Below are positions 1-8,210 of a stretch of 64,000 nucleotides of DNA, piece by piece (the first letter of the stretch is position 1; every line of letters begins with the position of its first letter). Under the pieces are notes generated by a model. The model searched no databases and was not told where the DNA came from. It saw only the letters and a program-made list of their open reading frames with translations. This DNA comes from Streptomyces albireticuli (GTDB lineage Bacteria > Actinomycetota > Actinomycetes > Streptomycetales > Streptomycetaceae). Location: contig NZ_CP021744.1 of NCBI RefSeq assembly GCF_002192455.1, forward strand, positions 2,696,001 through 2,760,000. The letters run 5' to 3'. Position numbers and translations under genes: made by a program.

Positions 1-296
1 GCGACGTTCTCCGCGCGGTGATCGCCGAGAAGCGGCTGCCACCCGTCCGCTGGGCGGACACCGACGGCAACGTCCACTTCTACGGCTTCGAGTGCGTCAA
101 CCTCGGGAACGGCGAGGACCCGTGGCCGGCCGAGCAGCTGCTGGCCGCCGAGCAGGTGGCGGCCGCGATCTGCCGGCACCACGGCTGGACCGAGCGGTCC
201 GTGATCGGCCATCTGGAATGGCGGCCGGGGAAGAGCGACCCGGTCGGCTTCTCCATGGAACGGCTGCGCGAACGGGTCCGTGAGCGACTCAAGTGA
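1..296 (+). CDS. N-acetylmuramoyl-L-alanine amidase, C-terminal end (partial)
   Basis: Only the C-terminal part of this gene is in the window; the frame (codons from base 3) is open to the left edge. The segment GHLEWRPGKSDP matches the Amidase_2/PGRP motif, in which the histidine is a zinc ligand and the lysine and Asp-Pro lie at the active site. The product would cleave the bond between N-acetylmuramic acid and L-alanine in peptidoglycan, in a cell wall or phage-lysin-like role. An internal GTG at 18 is not taken as the start, because the fold needs more N-terminal sequence. The stop is TGA at 294-296, followed within about 10 bases by the next gene. Confidence 0.7.
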   Translation, partial: DVLRAVIAEKRLPPVRWADTDGNVHFYGFECVNLGNGEDPWPAEQLLAAEQVAAAICRHHGWTERSVIGHLEWRPGKSDPVGFSMERLRERVRERLK

Positions 297-306
297 CAAT
301 AGGCGG

Positions 307-1344
307 ATGACCAGCGACCTCCCCGCCGAGCGCGAGCCTGATGCCGTCGGTGCCGCCGGTGGCGCCGGTACCGCCGACGCCGGCGGCGCGTCCGGGCTCG
401 CCGCGCTGCGGCCGCGGCTGCCGTCCCCGCTCGTGGAGCTGGCGGACGAGCGGTTCGCGCGGCGCGGCGTACGGCTGCTGCTCAAGCGGGACGACCTGAT
501 ACATCCGGACCTGCCGGGCAACAAATGGCGCAAGCTGGCGCCGAACCTGCGGGCCGCGGCGGCGTCCGGTCACCGCACGCTGCTGACCTTCGGCGGCGCG
601 TACTCCAACCACCTGCGGGCCACCGCCGCCGCCGGCCGGCTGCTCGGCTTCGCGACCGTCGGCGTCGTGCGCGGCGACGAGCTCGCGGACCGGCCGCTCA
701 ACCCCTCGCTGGCGCGCTGCGCGGCGGACGGCATGCGGCTGGTCTTCGTCAGCCGCGCGACGTACCGGCGCAAGACGGAACCGGAGGTGCTGGCCGCCCT
801 GCTCGCGGAGGCCGGCGGCCCCTGCTTCGTCGTGCCCGAGGGCGGTTCCAACGCCGCCGCCGCGCAGGGCTGCGCCGAGCTCGGCCTCGAACTGCGCGGG
901 ATGGCGGACGTCGTGGGCGTGGCCTGCGGCACCGGCGGCACGCTCGCCGGACTCGCGGCCGGGCTGGGCGAGGGCCAGCGGGCACTCGGCTTCCCCGTGC
1001 TCAAGGGCGGCTTCCTCGGCCAGGAGGTCGAACGCCTCCAGACCGAGGCGTTCGGCGGCCGGCGCGGCGACTGGCGGCTGGACGAGCGCTTCCACGCGGG
1101 CGGCTACGCCCGGACCACGCCCGAGCTGGACGCCTTCGCGGACGACTTCACGGCCCGGCACGGGTTGCCGCTGGAGCGGCTGTACGTGGCGAAGGCGCTG
1201 CACGGCCTGACGACGCTGACGGAGGCGGGGGCGTTCGCGAGGGGTACGACGGTGGCGGCGGTGGTGACGGGGGCGGCGGAGCCGGCGGAGCCGCCGGGGC
1301 GGACGCCCGCGGCGGGCTCTTCCCCCACCCCGCCCCTTCCCTGA
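307..1344 (+). CDS. 1-aminocyclopropane-1-carboxylate deaminase / D-cysteine desulfhydrase family
   Basis: PLP-dependent enzyme of fold type II (tryptophan synthase beta family). GNKWRKL near residue 71 supplies the Schiff-base lysine (about K73). It is followed by GGAYSNHLRA, EGGSN and the glycine-rich phosphate loop ACGTGGTLAG. Family members deaminate ACC or desulfurate D-cysteine; which substrate applies cannot be read here. ATG at 307 is preferred over a GTG at 280 that overlaps the preceding gene. The recognisable fold ends near residue 325. The last 20 or so residues (Pro/Ala-rich, ending SSPTPPLP) are encoded by low-complexity DNA and by the first arm of the intergenic repeat that follows. 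Confidence 0.82.
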   Translation: MTSDLPAEREPDAVGAAGGAGTADAGGASGLAALRPRLPSPLVELADERFARRGVRLLLKRDDLIHPDLPGNKWRKLAPNLRAAAASGHRTLLTFGGAYSNHLRATAAAGRLLGFATVGVVRGDELADRPLNPSLARCAADGMRLVFVSRATYRRKTEPEVLAALLAEAGGPCFVVPEGGSNAAAAQGCAELGLELRGMADVVGVACGTGGTLAGLAAGLGEGQRALGFPVLKGGFLGQEVERLQTEAFGGRRGDWRLDERFHAGGYARTTPELDAFADDFTARHGLPLERLYVAKALHGLTTLTEAGAFARGTTVAAVVTGAAEPAEPPGRTPAAGSSPTPPLP

Positions 1345-1566
1345 ACCGGGGGCAAGCCCCCGGGCCCCCGGCCGCGCTGACGCGCGGTGGCCTCAAACGC
1401 CGGCCGGGCTGAATTTCAGCCCGTCTGGGGGCACCTCCCAGCGGTAGCCGGGGGAGTTCGAGGACCGGGGTCCGGGGCGGAGCCCCGGTTCGGGAAGGGG
1501 CGGGGCTGGGGAAAGGCCCCGCGCAGCGGCACCCCCACCCGCACCCGCACCCGCACCCGCACCCAC
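1322..1566. repeat. Composite palindromic intergenic element A, probable bidirectional terminator
   Basis: Lies between two convergent genes. The outer arms are inverted: CCCCGCCCCTTCC near 1329 against GGAAGGGGCGGGG near 1494. An inner palindrome at about 1392-1425 (CCGGCCGGGCTGA / TCAGCCCG) has terminator form. A nested hairpin module (CCCAGCGGTAGC region, 1426-1456) is inserted on the right side. A CACCCG hexanucleotide repeat runs from about 1536 to 1565, next to the stop codon of the antiporter gene. The same modules recur at 8211, 10372 and 40264. Confidence 0.75.
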
Positions 1567-1568
1567 CC

Positions 1569-3167
1569 TCACTCCTCCTCCCGGTACGCCGCCGCCTCCT
1601 CCAGATCCAGCCGCCGCAACAACGTCCGCAGCATCTCGTCGTCGATCCGCCGCGCGTCCCGCAGCGACACGAACACCTCCCGCTCCGCCCCGATCATCTC
1701 CCTCGCCAGCCGCCGGTACGTGTCGTCCGCCGACTCCCCCGTCGTCTCGTCGACCGCCCCGAGCCGCTCCCACACCGCGTTGCGGCGCCGTTCCATGACC
1801 GTGCGGAGGCGGTCGGCCAGGGGCTGCGGCAGGGACGCGCTCCCGTCGGCGAGGAGTTCGTCGAGGCGGCGCTCGGCGGCGACGGACGCCTCGCTCTGGG
1901 CCTGCGCCTCGGCGAGGGTCTCGGCGGCCCGGTCGCGGGCGGGCAGCCGCAGCCGGCGGATCAGCGGCGGCAGGGTGAGCCCCTGGACGACCAGCGTGCC
2001 GATCACGGTGCTGAAGGTGAGGAAGAGGACCAGGTTGCGCGCGGGGAACGGCTCGCCGCTGTGCGTGGTGACGGGGATGGAGAAGGCGATGGCGAGCGAG
2101 ACGACACCGCGCATGCCCGCCCAGCCAACGACGAACACGCCCTGCCACGTCGTGTCGGTCTCCCGCTCACGGATCCGCGGCGAGAACACGCGCGGCAGGA
2201 AGGTCGCGGGATAGACCCAGACGAAACGGGCGGCCACGACGGCGGCGAAGACCGCGGAGGCGTACCAGAGGGCGGTCTCCCCCAGCCCGTACTGGCCCAG
2301 GCCCCGCAGCACCACCGGCAGTTGCAGCCCGATGAGCGCGAAGACCGCGGATTCCAGGACGAAGGCGACCATCCGCCACACGGCCGCCTCCTGGAGCCGG
2401 GTGGCGAAGTCGACCTGCCAGGCGTGGTGCCCGAGGAAGAGGCCGACGACCACGACGGCGAGCACGCCGGAGGCCTCGACCTGCTCGGCGGCGGCGTAGG
2501 CGAAGAAGGGGATGAGGAGCGAGAGGGTGTTCTGGAGGAGCGGCTCGCGCAGCCGCTTGCGCAGCCAGTGCAGCGGCACCATGAGGACCAGCCCGACGGC
2601 GATCCCGCCGACCGAGGCGACCGCGAACTCCCGCAGGCCCTCGCCCCAGGTCGCGCCCTCGCCCACGGCCGCGGCGAGCGCGACCTTGAAGGCGGTGATG
2701 GCGGTCGCGTCGTTCACCAGCGACTCGCCCTGGAGGATCGTGGTGATCCGGGAGGGCAGCCCGAGGCGGCGCGCGATGGCCGTGGCGGCGACGGCGTCCG
2801 GCGGCGCGACCACGGCGCCGAGCACCAGCGCGGCGGTCAGCGGCAGGCCGGGCACCACCAGATAGGCGACATAGCCGACGGCGAGCGTCGCGAAGAGGAC
2901 GTAGCCGACGGAGAGCAGGGCGACCGGCCGGAGGTTGGCCCGGAGGTCGAGGTACGAGCTGTCGAGCGCGGCCGTGTGCAGCAGGGGCGGCAGCAGCAGG
3001 GGGAGCACGATGGCCGGGTCGAGGGTGTAGTCCGGCACCCCCGGCACGTAGGAGGCGACGAGCCCGGCGGCGACCAGCAGCAGGGGCGCGGGCACGGGGG
3101 TGCGCCGCGCCGCGCCGGCGATCGCGGCACTGACCGCGACCAGCATCAGCAGTGGCATTACGTCCAT
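1569..3167 (-). CDS. Na+/H+ antiporter, CPA1 family
   Basis: About 532 residues. The N-terminal 400 or so residues hold roughly 11-12 hydrophobic segments. GAVVAPPDAVAATAIAR and GESLVNDATA match the ion-binding core of NhaP/NHE-type monovalent cation/proton antiporters. The C-terminal 120 residues are a charged, helical cytoplasmic tail rich in Arg and Glu. The protein would exchange Na+ (or K+) for H+ at the plasma membrane. ATG at 3167 (MDVMPLLML) is chosen because the first membrane helix begins immediately after it; upstream in-frame sequence is not hydrophobic and overlaps the divergent gene. The two genes share a 40-bp divergent promoter region. Confidence 0.85.
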   Translation of the reverse strand: MDVMPLLMLVAVSAAIAGAARRTPVPAPLLLVAAGLVASYVPGVPDYTLDPAIVLPLLLPPLLHTAALDSSYLDLRANLRPVALLSVGYVLFATLAVGYVAYLVVPGLPLTAALVLGAVVAPPDAVAATAIARRLGLPSRITTILQGESLVNDATAITAFKVALAAAVGEGATWGEGLREFAVASVGGIAVGLVLMVPLHWLRKRLREPLLQNTLSLLIPFFAYAAAEQVEASGVLAVVVVGLFLGHHAWQVDFATRLQEAAVWRMVAFVLESAVFALIGLQLPVVLRGLGQYGLGETALWYASAVFAAVVAARFVWVYPATFLPRVFSPRIRERETDTTWQGVFVVGWAGMRGVVSLAIAFSIPVTTHSGEPFPARNLVLFLTFSTVIGTLVVQGLTLPPLIRRLRLPARDRAAETLAEAQAQSEASVAAERRLDELLADGSASLPQPLADRLRTVMERRRNAVWERLGAVDETTGESADDTYRRLAREMIGAEREVFVSLRDARRIDDEMLRTLLRRLDLEEAAAYREEE

Positions 3168-3207
3168 GGGTCCCCACCCGTCTCGGTTCAGTTCTAATCT
3201 GGCAATC

Positions 3208-3468
3208 ATGAGCGAATGCCCCCACGTTCCCGAGCTGCCGCGCCCCGAGCCGGTGGCGCTGCACGCCACCTGCCCCGAGTGCGAGGCGGCGGGCAGCCAC
3301 CCGGTGCAGCTGCGGCTGTGCCTGGTGTGCGGGCACGTGGGGTGCTGCGACTCCTCGCCCTTCCGGCACGCCACGGGGCACTTCGAGGAGTCGGGGCACG
3401 CGGTGATGCGCAGCTACGAGCCGGGGCAGAGCTGGCGCTGGTGCTACGTGGACCGGCGGATCGTCTGA
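3208..3468 (+). CDS. UBP-type zinc finger domain protein
   Basis: Small protein (86 aa) made almost entirely of one UBP/ZnF domain. Cysteine pairs CPEC, CLVC and a GCC, with histidines in the HATGHFEESGHAV stretch, form the zinc-binding set of the family. In eukaryotes this domain binds ubiquitin C-termini; stand-alone bacterial copies are common in actinobacteria with no settled function. It diverges from the antiporter gene, so the two may share a promoter region. Whether they act together is not shown by the sequence. Confidence 0.75.
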   Translation: MSECPHVPELPRPEPVALHATCPECEAAGSHPVQLRLCLVCGHVGCCDSSPFRHATGHFEESGHAVMRSYEPGQSWRWCYVDRRIV

Positions 3469-3600
3469 GCGGCCGCCCGACCGGCCGCCTGACCTGCCGT
3501 CGGACCGGTCGCCCGGCCGGCGCCCGGACGCCCGGCCCGGCGGCGGGGGTGGCCCCTCGGCCGCCGGGGTACTGTCACCGGTGACCGCTAGCATGCAGAC

Positions 3601-4146
3601 ATGATCCGACCCGCCACGCCCGACGACGTCCCCGAGATCCATGTGATGATCCGCGAACTGGCGGACTACGAACGGGCGCTGGAGGACGTGCGGACGACCG
3701 AGGAGCAGCTGCGCGAAGCGCTGTTCGGCGAGCACCCGGCGATCTTCGCCCTGATAGCGGAGAGTGACGGATCCGCCGGTGACGGCGGTGCGGCGGCGGG
3801 TGAACCACTCGGCTTCGCGCTCTGGTTCCGCAACTTCTCCACCTGGACGGGTACGCACGGTATCTATCTGGAGGACCTCTACGTCCGGCCGCGGGCCCGC
3901 GGCACCGGGCTCGGCAAGGCGCTCCTCGCCGAGCTCGCCAGGATCTGCGTCGACCGTGGCTATCAGCGTTTCGAATGGTCAGTGCTGGACTGGAACGCCC
4001 CCTCGATCGCGTTCTACAAGTCGCTCGGTGCCGAGCCGATGAACGAATGGACGGTGCAACGGATGTCCGGAGAACCGCTCCGCACTCTTGCGGCGCTCGC
4101 GCAGAGTGACGAAAATCCCAACAGGGCGACCGCTCTTTCGAATTGA
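3601..4146 (+). CDS. GNAT N-acetyltransferase, SSAT-like
   Basis: 181 residues with a GNAT fold. The N-terminal MIRPATPDDVPEIHVMIRELADYE matches the diamine/thialysine acetyltransferase subgroup in its first 20 or so residues. The acetyl-CoA loop is RPRARGTGLGKALL near residue 100, followed by the WNAPSIAFYKSLGA segment typical of the family. Likely substrate: a small polyamine-like or amino-acid-like amine, by resemblance only. ATG at 3601 directly follows a unique intergenic stretch. The C-terminal 20 residues are outside the fold. Confidence 0.8.
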   Translation: MIRPATPDDVPEIHVMIRELADYERALEDVRTTEEQLREALFGEHPAIFALIAESDGSAGDGGAAAGEPLGFALWFRNFSTWTGTHGIYLEDLYVRPRARGTGLGKALLAELARICVDRGYQRFEWSVLDWNAPSIAFYKSLGAEPMNEWTVQRMSGEPLRTLAALAQSDENPNRATALSN

Positions 4147-4174
4147 GACCGCAAGGCCCTAGGCACTGTCCGTG

Positions 4175-4193
4175 CTCATGGGTTTACCATGAG
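4175..4193. promoter_or_regulatory. Perfect inverted repeat upstream of the anti-sigma/sigma-H genes
   Basis: CTCATGGGTTTACCATGAG is a perfect 7-bp inverted repeat with a 5-base centre, in the 208-bp gap before the anti-sigma gene. AGTGA follows at once (4192-4196), which resembles half of a BldD-type site. It may be an operator or part of a developmentally controlled promoter. The assignment is inference. Confidence 0.4.
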
Positions 4194-4354
4194 TGACAGT
4201 GGCGGTGCTGCTCCACGGAACCTCGGATCGCGATAGCGTCGCAGCCGAACCATGTGCCGCACCGGACCGCGCCGCCCTCCGCCGGAGGGCACCCAGAAGC
4301 ACGGTGCCGGTGCTCGTAACAGCTCAAGAAGCTTGTGCCACCTTGGAGGTGAGG

Positions 4355-4768
4355 GTGTCCCCAATCGCAGGCGAGCCCGGGACCCAGGACTTCGTGGAAG
4401 TCCGGCTGCCCGCTGCGGGTGCCTACCTGTCGGTGCTGCGGACGGCGACTGCCGGCCTCGCGGCCCGCTTGGACTTCACCCTCGACGAGATCGAGGACTT
4501 GCGCATCGCCGTGGACGAGGCGTGCGCGATCCTTCTGCAACAGGCCGTGCCCGGCTCCGTCCTCAGCTGCGTCTTCCGCCTGGTGGGCGACGCGCTCCGG
4601 GTGACCGTCTCGGCGCCCACCACGGACGGCCGCGCACCCGAGCGCGACACCTTCGCCTGGACGGTGCTCTCCGCCCTGGCCGGTGAGGTCGACTCGACCG
4701 TCGCGGACGACCGCACGGTCAGCATCAGCCTGCACAAGAAGCGCGGCGCCGGCCCCGGACAGCCGTGA
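4355..4768 (+). CDS. Anti-sigma factor of the RsbW/SpoIIAB kinase-like family, partner of sigma-H
   Basis: 137 residues with a GHKL-type ATP-binding fold. LDEIEDLRIAVDEACAILL carries the N-box equivalent, and the C-terminal part (DTFAWTVLSALAGEV...) matches actinobacterial SigH anti-sigma proteins (called UshX/PrsH/RshA in Streptomyces). It would bind the sigma factor encoded next and release it after partner switching with an anti-anti-sigma protein. GTG at 4355 is selected because GGAGG at 4345-4349 sits at proper spacing. An in-frame GTG at 4193 would add a non-conserved leader. The sigma gene follows after 16 bases, which fits an operon. Confidence 0.82.
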   Translation: MSPIAGEPGTQDFVEVRLPAAGAYLSVLRTATAGLAARLDFTLDEIEDLRIAVDEACAILLQQAVPGSVLSCVFRLVGDALRVTVSAPTTDGRAPERDTFAWTVLSALAGEVDSTVADDRTVSISLHKKRGAGPGQP

Positions 4769-4784
4769 CGGAAGAGGGGGCTCC

Positions 4785-5720
4785 GTGAGTACTGCATCGT
4801 CGCGGGGAGTGCGTACCCCGGCCATCCCGCAGCAGCCTGCCCGGCCGCGCCCGGAGGATCCGGGTGATCCGGTGAACCCGGAGCCGGGCGAGGCGAGCGA
4901 CCCACCAGAGCGGGCGGACCACATGGATCAGCACCAGCAACAACAGTGGCACCAGCACCCCCATGCGAACGACCGCAGTGGTGCCCGGGCCCTGTTCATC
5001 GAGCTGCGGACGCTTCCGGACGGCTCGCCCGAGCGCGCCGAGCTGCGCAACCACCTGGTGCGGATGCACCTGCCCCTGGTGGAGCACCTCGCGCGCCGCT
5101 TCCGCAACCGCGGTGAGCCGCTGGACGACCTCACCCAGGTCGCCACCATCGGCCTGATCAAGTCGGTGGACCGGTTCGACCCGGACCGCGGCGTGGAGTT
5201 CTCCACCTACGCCACGCCGACGGTGGTCGGGGAGATCAAGCGGCACTTCCGCGACAAGGGCTGGGCGGTGCGGGTGCCGCGCCGCCTCCAGGAGCTGCGG
5301 CTGGCGCTGACCACGGCCACCGCCGAGCTCTCCCAGCGGCACGGCCGGGCGCCCACCGTCCATGAGCTGGCCGAGCAGCTGGGGATCTCGGAGGAGGAGG
5401 TCCTGGAGGGCCTGGAGTCCGCCAACGCCTACAGCACCCTCTCGCTGGACGTGCCCGACACGGACGACGAGTCCCCCGCCGTCGCGGACACCCTCGGCGC
5501 CGAGGACGAGGCGCTGGAGGGCGTGGAGTACCGCGAGTCCCTCAAGCCTCTGCTGGAGGACCTCCCGCCGCGCGAGAAGAAGATCCTGCTGCTCCGCTTC
5601 TTCGGCAACATGACCCAGTCGCAGATCGCCCAGGAGGTCGGCATCTCCCAGATGCACGTCTCCCGGCTGCTCGCCCGCACCCTCGCCCAGCTGCGGGACC
5701 GGCTGCTCATCGAGGAGTGA
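4785..5720 (+). CDS. sigH: RNA polymerase sigma factor, SigB/SigF group (SigH)
   Basis: 311 residues. A 60-residue Pro/Gln/His-rich N-terminal extension is followed by region 2 (RNHLVRMHLPLVEHLARRFR, DLTQVATIGLIKSVDRFD), region 3 and region 4 (REKKILLLRFFGNMTQSQIA, ISQMHVSRLL). It belongs to the sigma-B/F family that controls stress and differentiation genes. The long N-terminus and the neighbouring anti-sigma gene match Streptomyces SigH, which is known to exist as several isoforms and to act in osmotic stress and septation. GTG at 4785 has a purine-rich site (GAAGAGGGGG) just upstream. An internal ATG at 4923 could give a shorter isoform. Confidence 0.88.
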   Translation: MSTASSRGVRTPAIPQQPARPRPEDPGDPVNPEPGEASDPPERADHMDQHQQQQWHQHPHANDRSGARALFIELRTLPDGSPERAELRNHLVRMHLPLVEHLARRFRNRGEPLDDLTQVATIGLIKSVDRFDPDRGVEFSTYATPTVVGEIKRHFRDKGWAVRVPRRLQELRLALTTATAELSQRHGRAPTVHELAEQLGISEEEVLEGLESANAYSTLSLDVPDTDDESPAVADTLGAEDEALEGVEYRESLKPLLEDLPPREKKILLLRFFGNMTQSQIAQEVGISQMHVSRLLARTLAQLRDRLLIEE

Positions 5721-5763
5721 CCGCGGGGGCGCGTACGGATCCCGCGGTGCGTACGGTCCCCGG

Positions 5764-5798
5764 CGCGGGAGCATCCCGCGACGCCCCGCGTCGCGGGG
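5764..5798. terminator. Paired GC-rich hairpins between convergent genes
   Basis: CGCGGGA-GCA-TCCCGCG (5764-5780) is followed at once by CCCCGCG-T-CGCGGGG (5784-5798). Both arms are perfect. They lie between the sigma-H gene and the convergent membrane protein gene, where a bidirectional terminator is expected. Confidence 0.55.
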
Positions 5799-5860
5799 CC
5801 GCGCGGCCCCGGCTCCCGCGGAGGTGTGCCGCGGCCCCGCCCGGCAGGGGCGCCGCGGGG

Positions 5861-6376
5861 TCAGACGTCGCGCGGTGTGATGCCGAGCGCCTCGGTCGCC
5901 GTCGGGTTCACCACCAGCGCCAGGGCGCCCATGGCCACCAGCGCGAGCGTCACACCCGCCGTGATCATCAGCGCGCCCCCGGCGTTGGCCAGCGTCCAGG
6001 CGACCGGCAGCGCCATGATCTGGGTGACCATCGCGGGCCCTCGGCTCCAGCGCCGCCGCAGCCACAGGCCGCGCGCCGCCACCAGCGGCAGCACGGCCAG
6101 CGCCAGCACGGTCAGGCCGCCCGTCTCCGCCTGCTGCGGGCTGTCGGGCTTCCCCAGCAGCCCCATCACCAGCAGGTAGATCCCGGATGCGACGAGCGCC
6201 ACACCCTCCAGGCCGGACAGCGCCGCCGCCACCGTCAGCCGGGTGGGGCGCGGGCCCTCGGGCCCGGCCTGCCCGGCGGGCGCGCCCTGGCCCGCGGGGC
6301 GGCCGGTGCCTGCGCCGGCACCCTTCCGGGCGGCGCTCTTACGGGGGGTCTTCGACGCGGACTGCTTGCTGCTCAC
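5861..6376 (-). CDS. Integral membrane protein, uncharacterised
   Basis: 171 residues. The first 50 are basic and Gly/Ala/Pro-rich (SSKQSASKTPRKSAARKG), with no signal peptide. About four hydrophobic helices follow (near LSGLEGVALVASGIYLLVMG, LTVLALAVLPLVAARGLWL, IMALPVAWTLANAGGALMIT and ALVAMGALALVV). The C-terminus carries NPTATEALGITPRDV. GTG at 6376 is taken as start because upstream in-frame sequence runs into the next gene's promoter. It converges with the sigma-H gene and diverges from the lipid kinase gene. Function unknown. Confidence 0.75.
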   Translation of the reverse strand: MSSKQSASKTPRKSAARKGAGAGTGRPAGQGAPAGQAGPEGPRPTRLTVAAALSGLEGVALVASGIYLLVMGLLGKPDSPQQAETGGLTVLALAVLPLVAARGLWLRRRWSRGPAMVTQIMALPVAWTLANAGGALMITAGVTLALVAMGALALVVNPTATEALGITPRDV

Positions 6377-6524
6377 CCCAGCAGGGTAGCCGCAGGGGGA
6401 ACGCCGGGGGCCGGTCGCGAGAGGCCCGGCGGGCGTCGGCGGCCCCTCGGCGGGGGCCGGGGAAGGCGGCGGGAAGGCGGGCCGGGGATGGGTCGTGTAC
6501 CGACAGGTAGGTAGGCTGGCGCGC

Positions 6525-7493
6525 ATGCGTGCGCTTCTCGTGGTCAATCCTTCGGCCACCACCACCAGTGCCCGTACCCGTGATGTCCTGGCGCACGCCC
6601 TCGCCAGCGACCTGAAGCTGGAGGTCGCCACCACCGAGTACCGGGGTCACGCCCGGGACATCGCCCGGCGGGCGGCCGAGGACGGCAACACCGAGCTCGT
6701 GGTCGCGCTCGGCGGGGACGGCACCGTCAACGAGGTCGTCAACGGCCTGCTGCACGCCGGCCCCGATCCGGAGGGCCTGCCCCGGCTGGCCGTGGTGCCC
6801 GGCGGCTCCACCAATGTCTTCGCCCGCGCCCTGGGCCTGCCCAACGATGTGGTGGAGGCCACGGGCGCGCTGCTCGACGCGCTGCGCGACGGCACCGAGC
6901 GCACGGTGGGCCTCGGGCTCGCCGCCGGCTCGCCCGGCACGGAGGACGAGGGCGTTCCGTCCCGCTGGTTCACGTTCTGCGCGGGCTTCGGATTCGACGC
7001 GAGCGTGATCGGCCGGGTGGAGCAGCAGCGCGAGCGCGGCAAGCGTTCGACGCACGCTCTGTATGTGCGACAGGTGATGCGCCAATTCTTCAAGGAATCG
7101 CACCGCCGGCACGGCACGATCACCCTCGAACGACCGGGCGACGAGCCACTCGAGAATCTCGTCATGTCGATAATCTGCAACACCGCGCCGTGGACGTACC
7201 TGGGCAACCGCCCGGTCTACGCCTCACCGCAGGCATCCTTCGACACCGCCCTTGACGTGCTGGGATTCACCAAGCTGTCCACGGCGACGGCGAGCCGGCA
7301 CGTCACCCAGCTGTTGACGTCCACACCCGAGCGCGGACCCCGTGGAAAGCACGTCGTGTCGCTGCACGACCAGACTGCCTTCACCTTGCATTCGCAGGCT
7401 CCTTTGCCCTTCCAGATGGACGGCGACCACCTCGGGCTGCGTACGAGCGTGACGTTCACAGGCGTACGCCGTGCACTGCGTGTGATTGTGTGA
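6525..7493 (+). CDS. Diacylglycerol/lipid kinase family protein
   Basis: 322 residues. The DAGK catalytic signature GGDGTVNEVVNG is near residue 65, and PGGSTNVFARALGLP near residue 95 is the second conserved loop. FCAGFGFDASVI lies in the C-terminal beta-sandwich domain. Such enzymes phosphorylate diacylglycerol or related lipids (DgkB/YegS group) at the membrane. ATG at 6525 opens directly into RALLVVNPSA, the typical first strand, so no longer N-terminus is needed. The gene lies upstream of wblE in the same direction but with a 320-bp gap, so it is probably a separate unit. Confidence 0.85.
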   Translation: MRALLVVNPSATTTSARTRDVLAHALASDLKLEVATTEYRGHARDIARRAAEDGNTELVVALGGDGTVNEVVNGLLHAGPDPEGLPRLAVVPGGSTNVFARALGLPNDVVEATGALLDALRDGTERTVGLGLAAGSPGTEDEGVPSRWFTFCAGFGFDASVIGRVEQQRERGKRSTHALYVRQVMRQFFKESHRRHGTITLERPGDEPLENLVMSIICNTAPWTYLGNRPVYASPQASFDTALDVLGFTKLSTATASRHVTQLLTSTPERGPRGKHVVSLHDQTAFTLHSQAPLPFQMDGDHLGLRTSVTFTGVRRALRVIV

Positions 7494-7520
7494 GTGGTAG
7501 GGGCTAAAGTCCTTCCACTC
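7492..7520 (+). terminator. Hairpin at the end of the lipid kinase gene
   Basis: GAGTGG (7492-7497) pairs with CCACTC (7515-7520), extended inward by AGG/CCT pairs. It starts over the last codon and stop of the kinase gene. Stem quality is moderate and there is no long T tract. Confidence 0.4.
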
Positions 7521-7815
7521 GAACGTTTAGACTGGGTTGCACCCCCTGGAAGTACGGCTGTGACCTAGCCGACACCGAGGAATCAAAAAAAACTTTCCAG
7601 AAGGGGTTGTATCCGCAGCCGAGGTTTGCGAGTCTCTTCATGGCGATCGGGACGGCCGCCTATCCGGCCCACCGACTCAGCCCGAACCCCCTCCCTTTTT
7701 CTCTGGACCGCACCAGTTTCCTGACTGGGCGTCGGCCCTTCCCTTGCGGGGGGATTCGTGAAAGCGTTCACATTCACAAGCAACGTAGCCGCAATAACGA
7801 GGAGATGGAGCAGCC
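7521..7815. other. Gene-free leader/promoter region of wblE
   Basis: 295 bases with no convincing gene and noticeably lower GC than the flanks, including an eight-A run at 7585-7592. This much upstream DNA suggests multiple promoters or a long 5' leader for wblE. GGAAT at 7579 and GTTG at 7606 resemble sigma-R elements, but the 22-base spacing is too long. Confidence 0.5.
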
Positions 7816-8073
7816 ATGGACTGGCGTCACAACGCCGTTTGCCGCGAGGAAGACCCCGAGCTGTTCTTCCCCATCGGCAACACCGGTCCTGCGCTGCTGC
7901 AGATCGAGGAAGCCAAGGCCGTCTGCCGTCGCTGCCCCGTGATGGAGCAGTGCCTGCAGTGGGCGCTCGAGTCCGGCCAGGACTCCGGCGTCTGGGGTGG
8001 CCTCAGCGAGGACGAGCGCCGCGCCATGAAGCGCCGCGCCGCTCGCAACCGGGCGCGCAACGCCAGCGCCTGA
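7816..8073 (+). CDS. wblE: WhiB-family iron-sulfur transcription factor (WblE)
   Basis: 85 residues with the complete WhiB layout: C9, C37, C40 and C46 (CRRCPVMEQC), which hold the [4Fe-4S] cluster, then the turn motif GVWGGLSEDERR, then a basic C-terminal tail (KRRAARNRARN) for DNA contact. Family members respond to nitric oxide/oxygen and act with the principal sigma factor. Short length and sequence place it with WblE/WhiB1. GGAG at about 7799-7803 precedes the ATG. The PdtaS-type kinase lies next door, the same pairing as whiB1 and pdtaS in mycobacteria. A strong terminator follows. Confidence 0.93.
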   Translation: MDWRHNAVCREEDPELFFPIGNTGPALLQIEEAKAVCRRCPVMEQCLQWALESGQDSGVWGGLSEDERRAMKRRAARNRARNASA

Positions 8074-8160
8074 TCGACGCCCCTCGGCCCCCGAGCCGCA
8101 GCGCGCAGTACCCCCGGACGCGCTCCCAGGTCACACTGGGTTGTGCCCCATACATGCTTT

Positions 8161-8190
8161 GAGCCCCGGATCCGGATGGGTCCGGGGCTC
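8161..8190 (+). terminator. Intrinsic terminator after wblE
   Basis: GAGCCCCGGATCC pairs with GGTCCGGGGCTC across a short loop, an almost perfect 12-bp stem. It lies 88 bases after the wblE stop and before the repeat element. Confidence 0.75.
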
Positions 8191-8210
8191 AGTGCGTCCG
8201 GGGGTGACGG

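Noticed and set aside
2061-3197. Long plus-strand open frames opposite the Na+/H+ antiporter
   Set aside because: They mirror the membrane-protein gene in codon pattern, are rich in Arg/Gly/Asp and match no known fold. They are antisense shadows in high-GC DNA.
7579-7609. Sigma-R-like promoter (GGAAT ... GTTG) upstream of wblE
   Set aside because: The spacer is 22 bases while sigma-R promoters need about 18, so it is probably coincidental.
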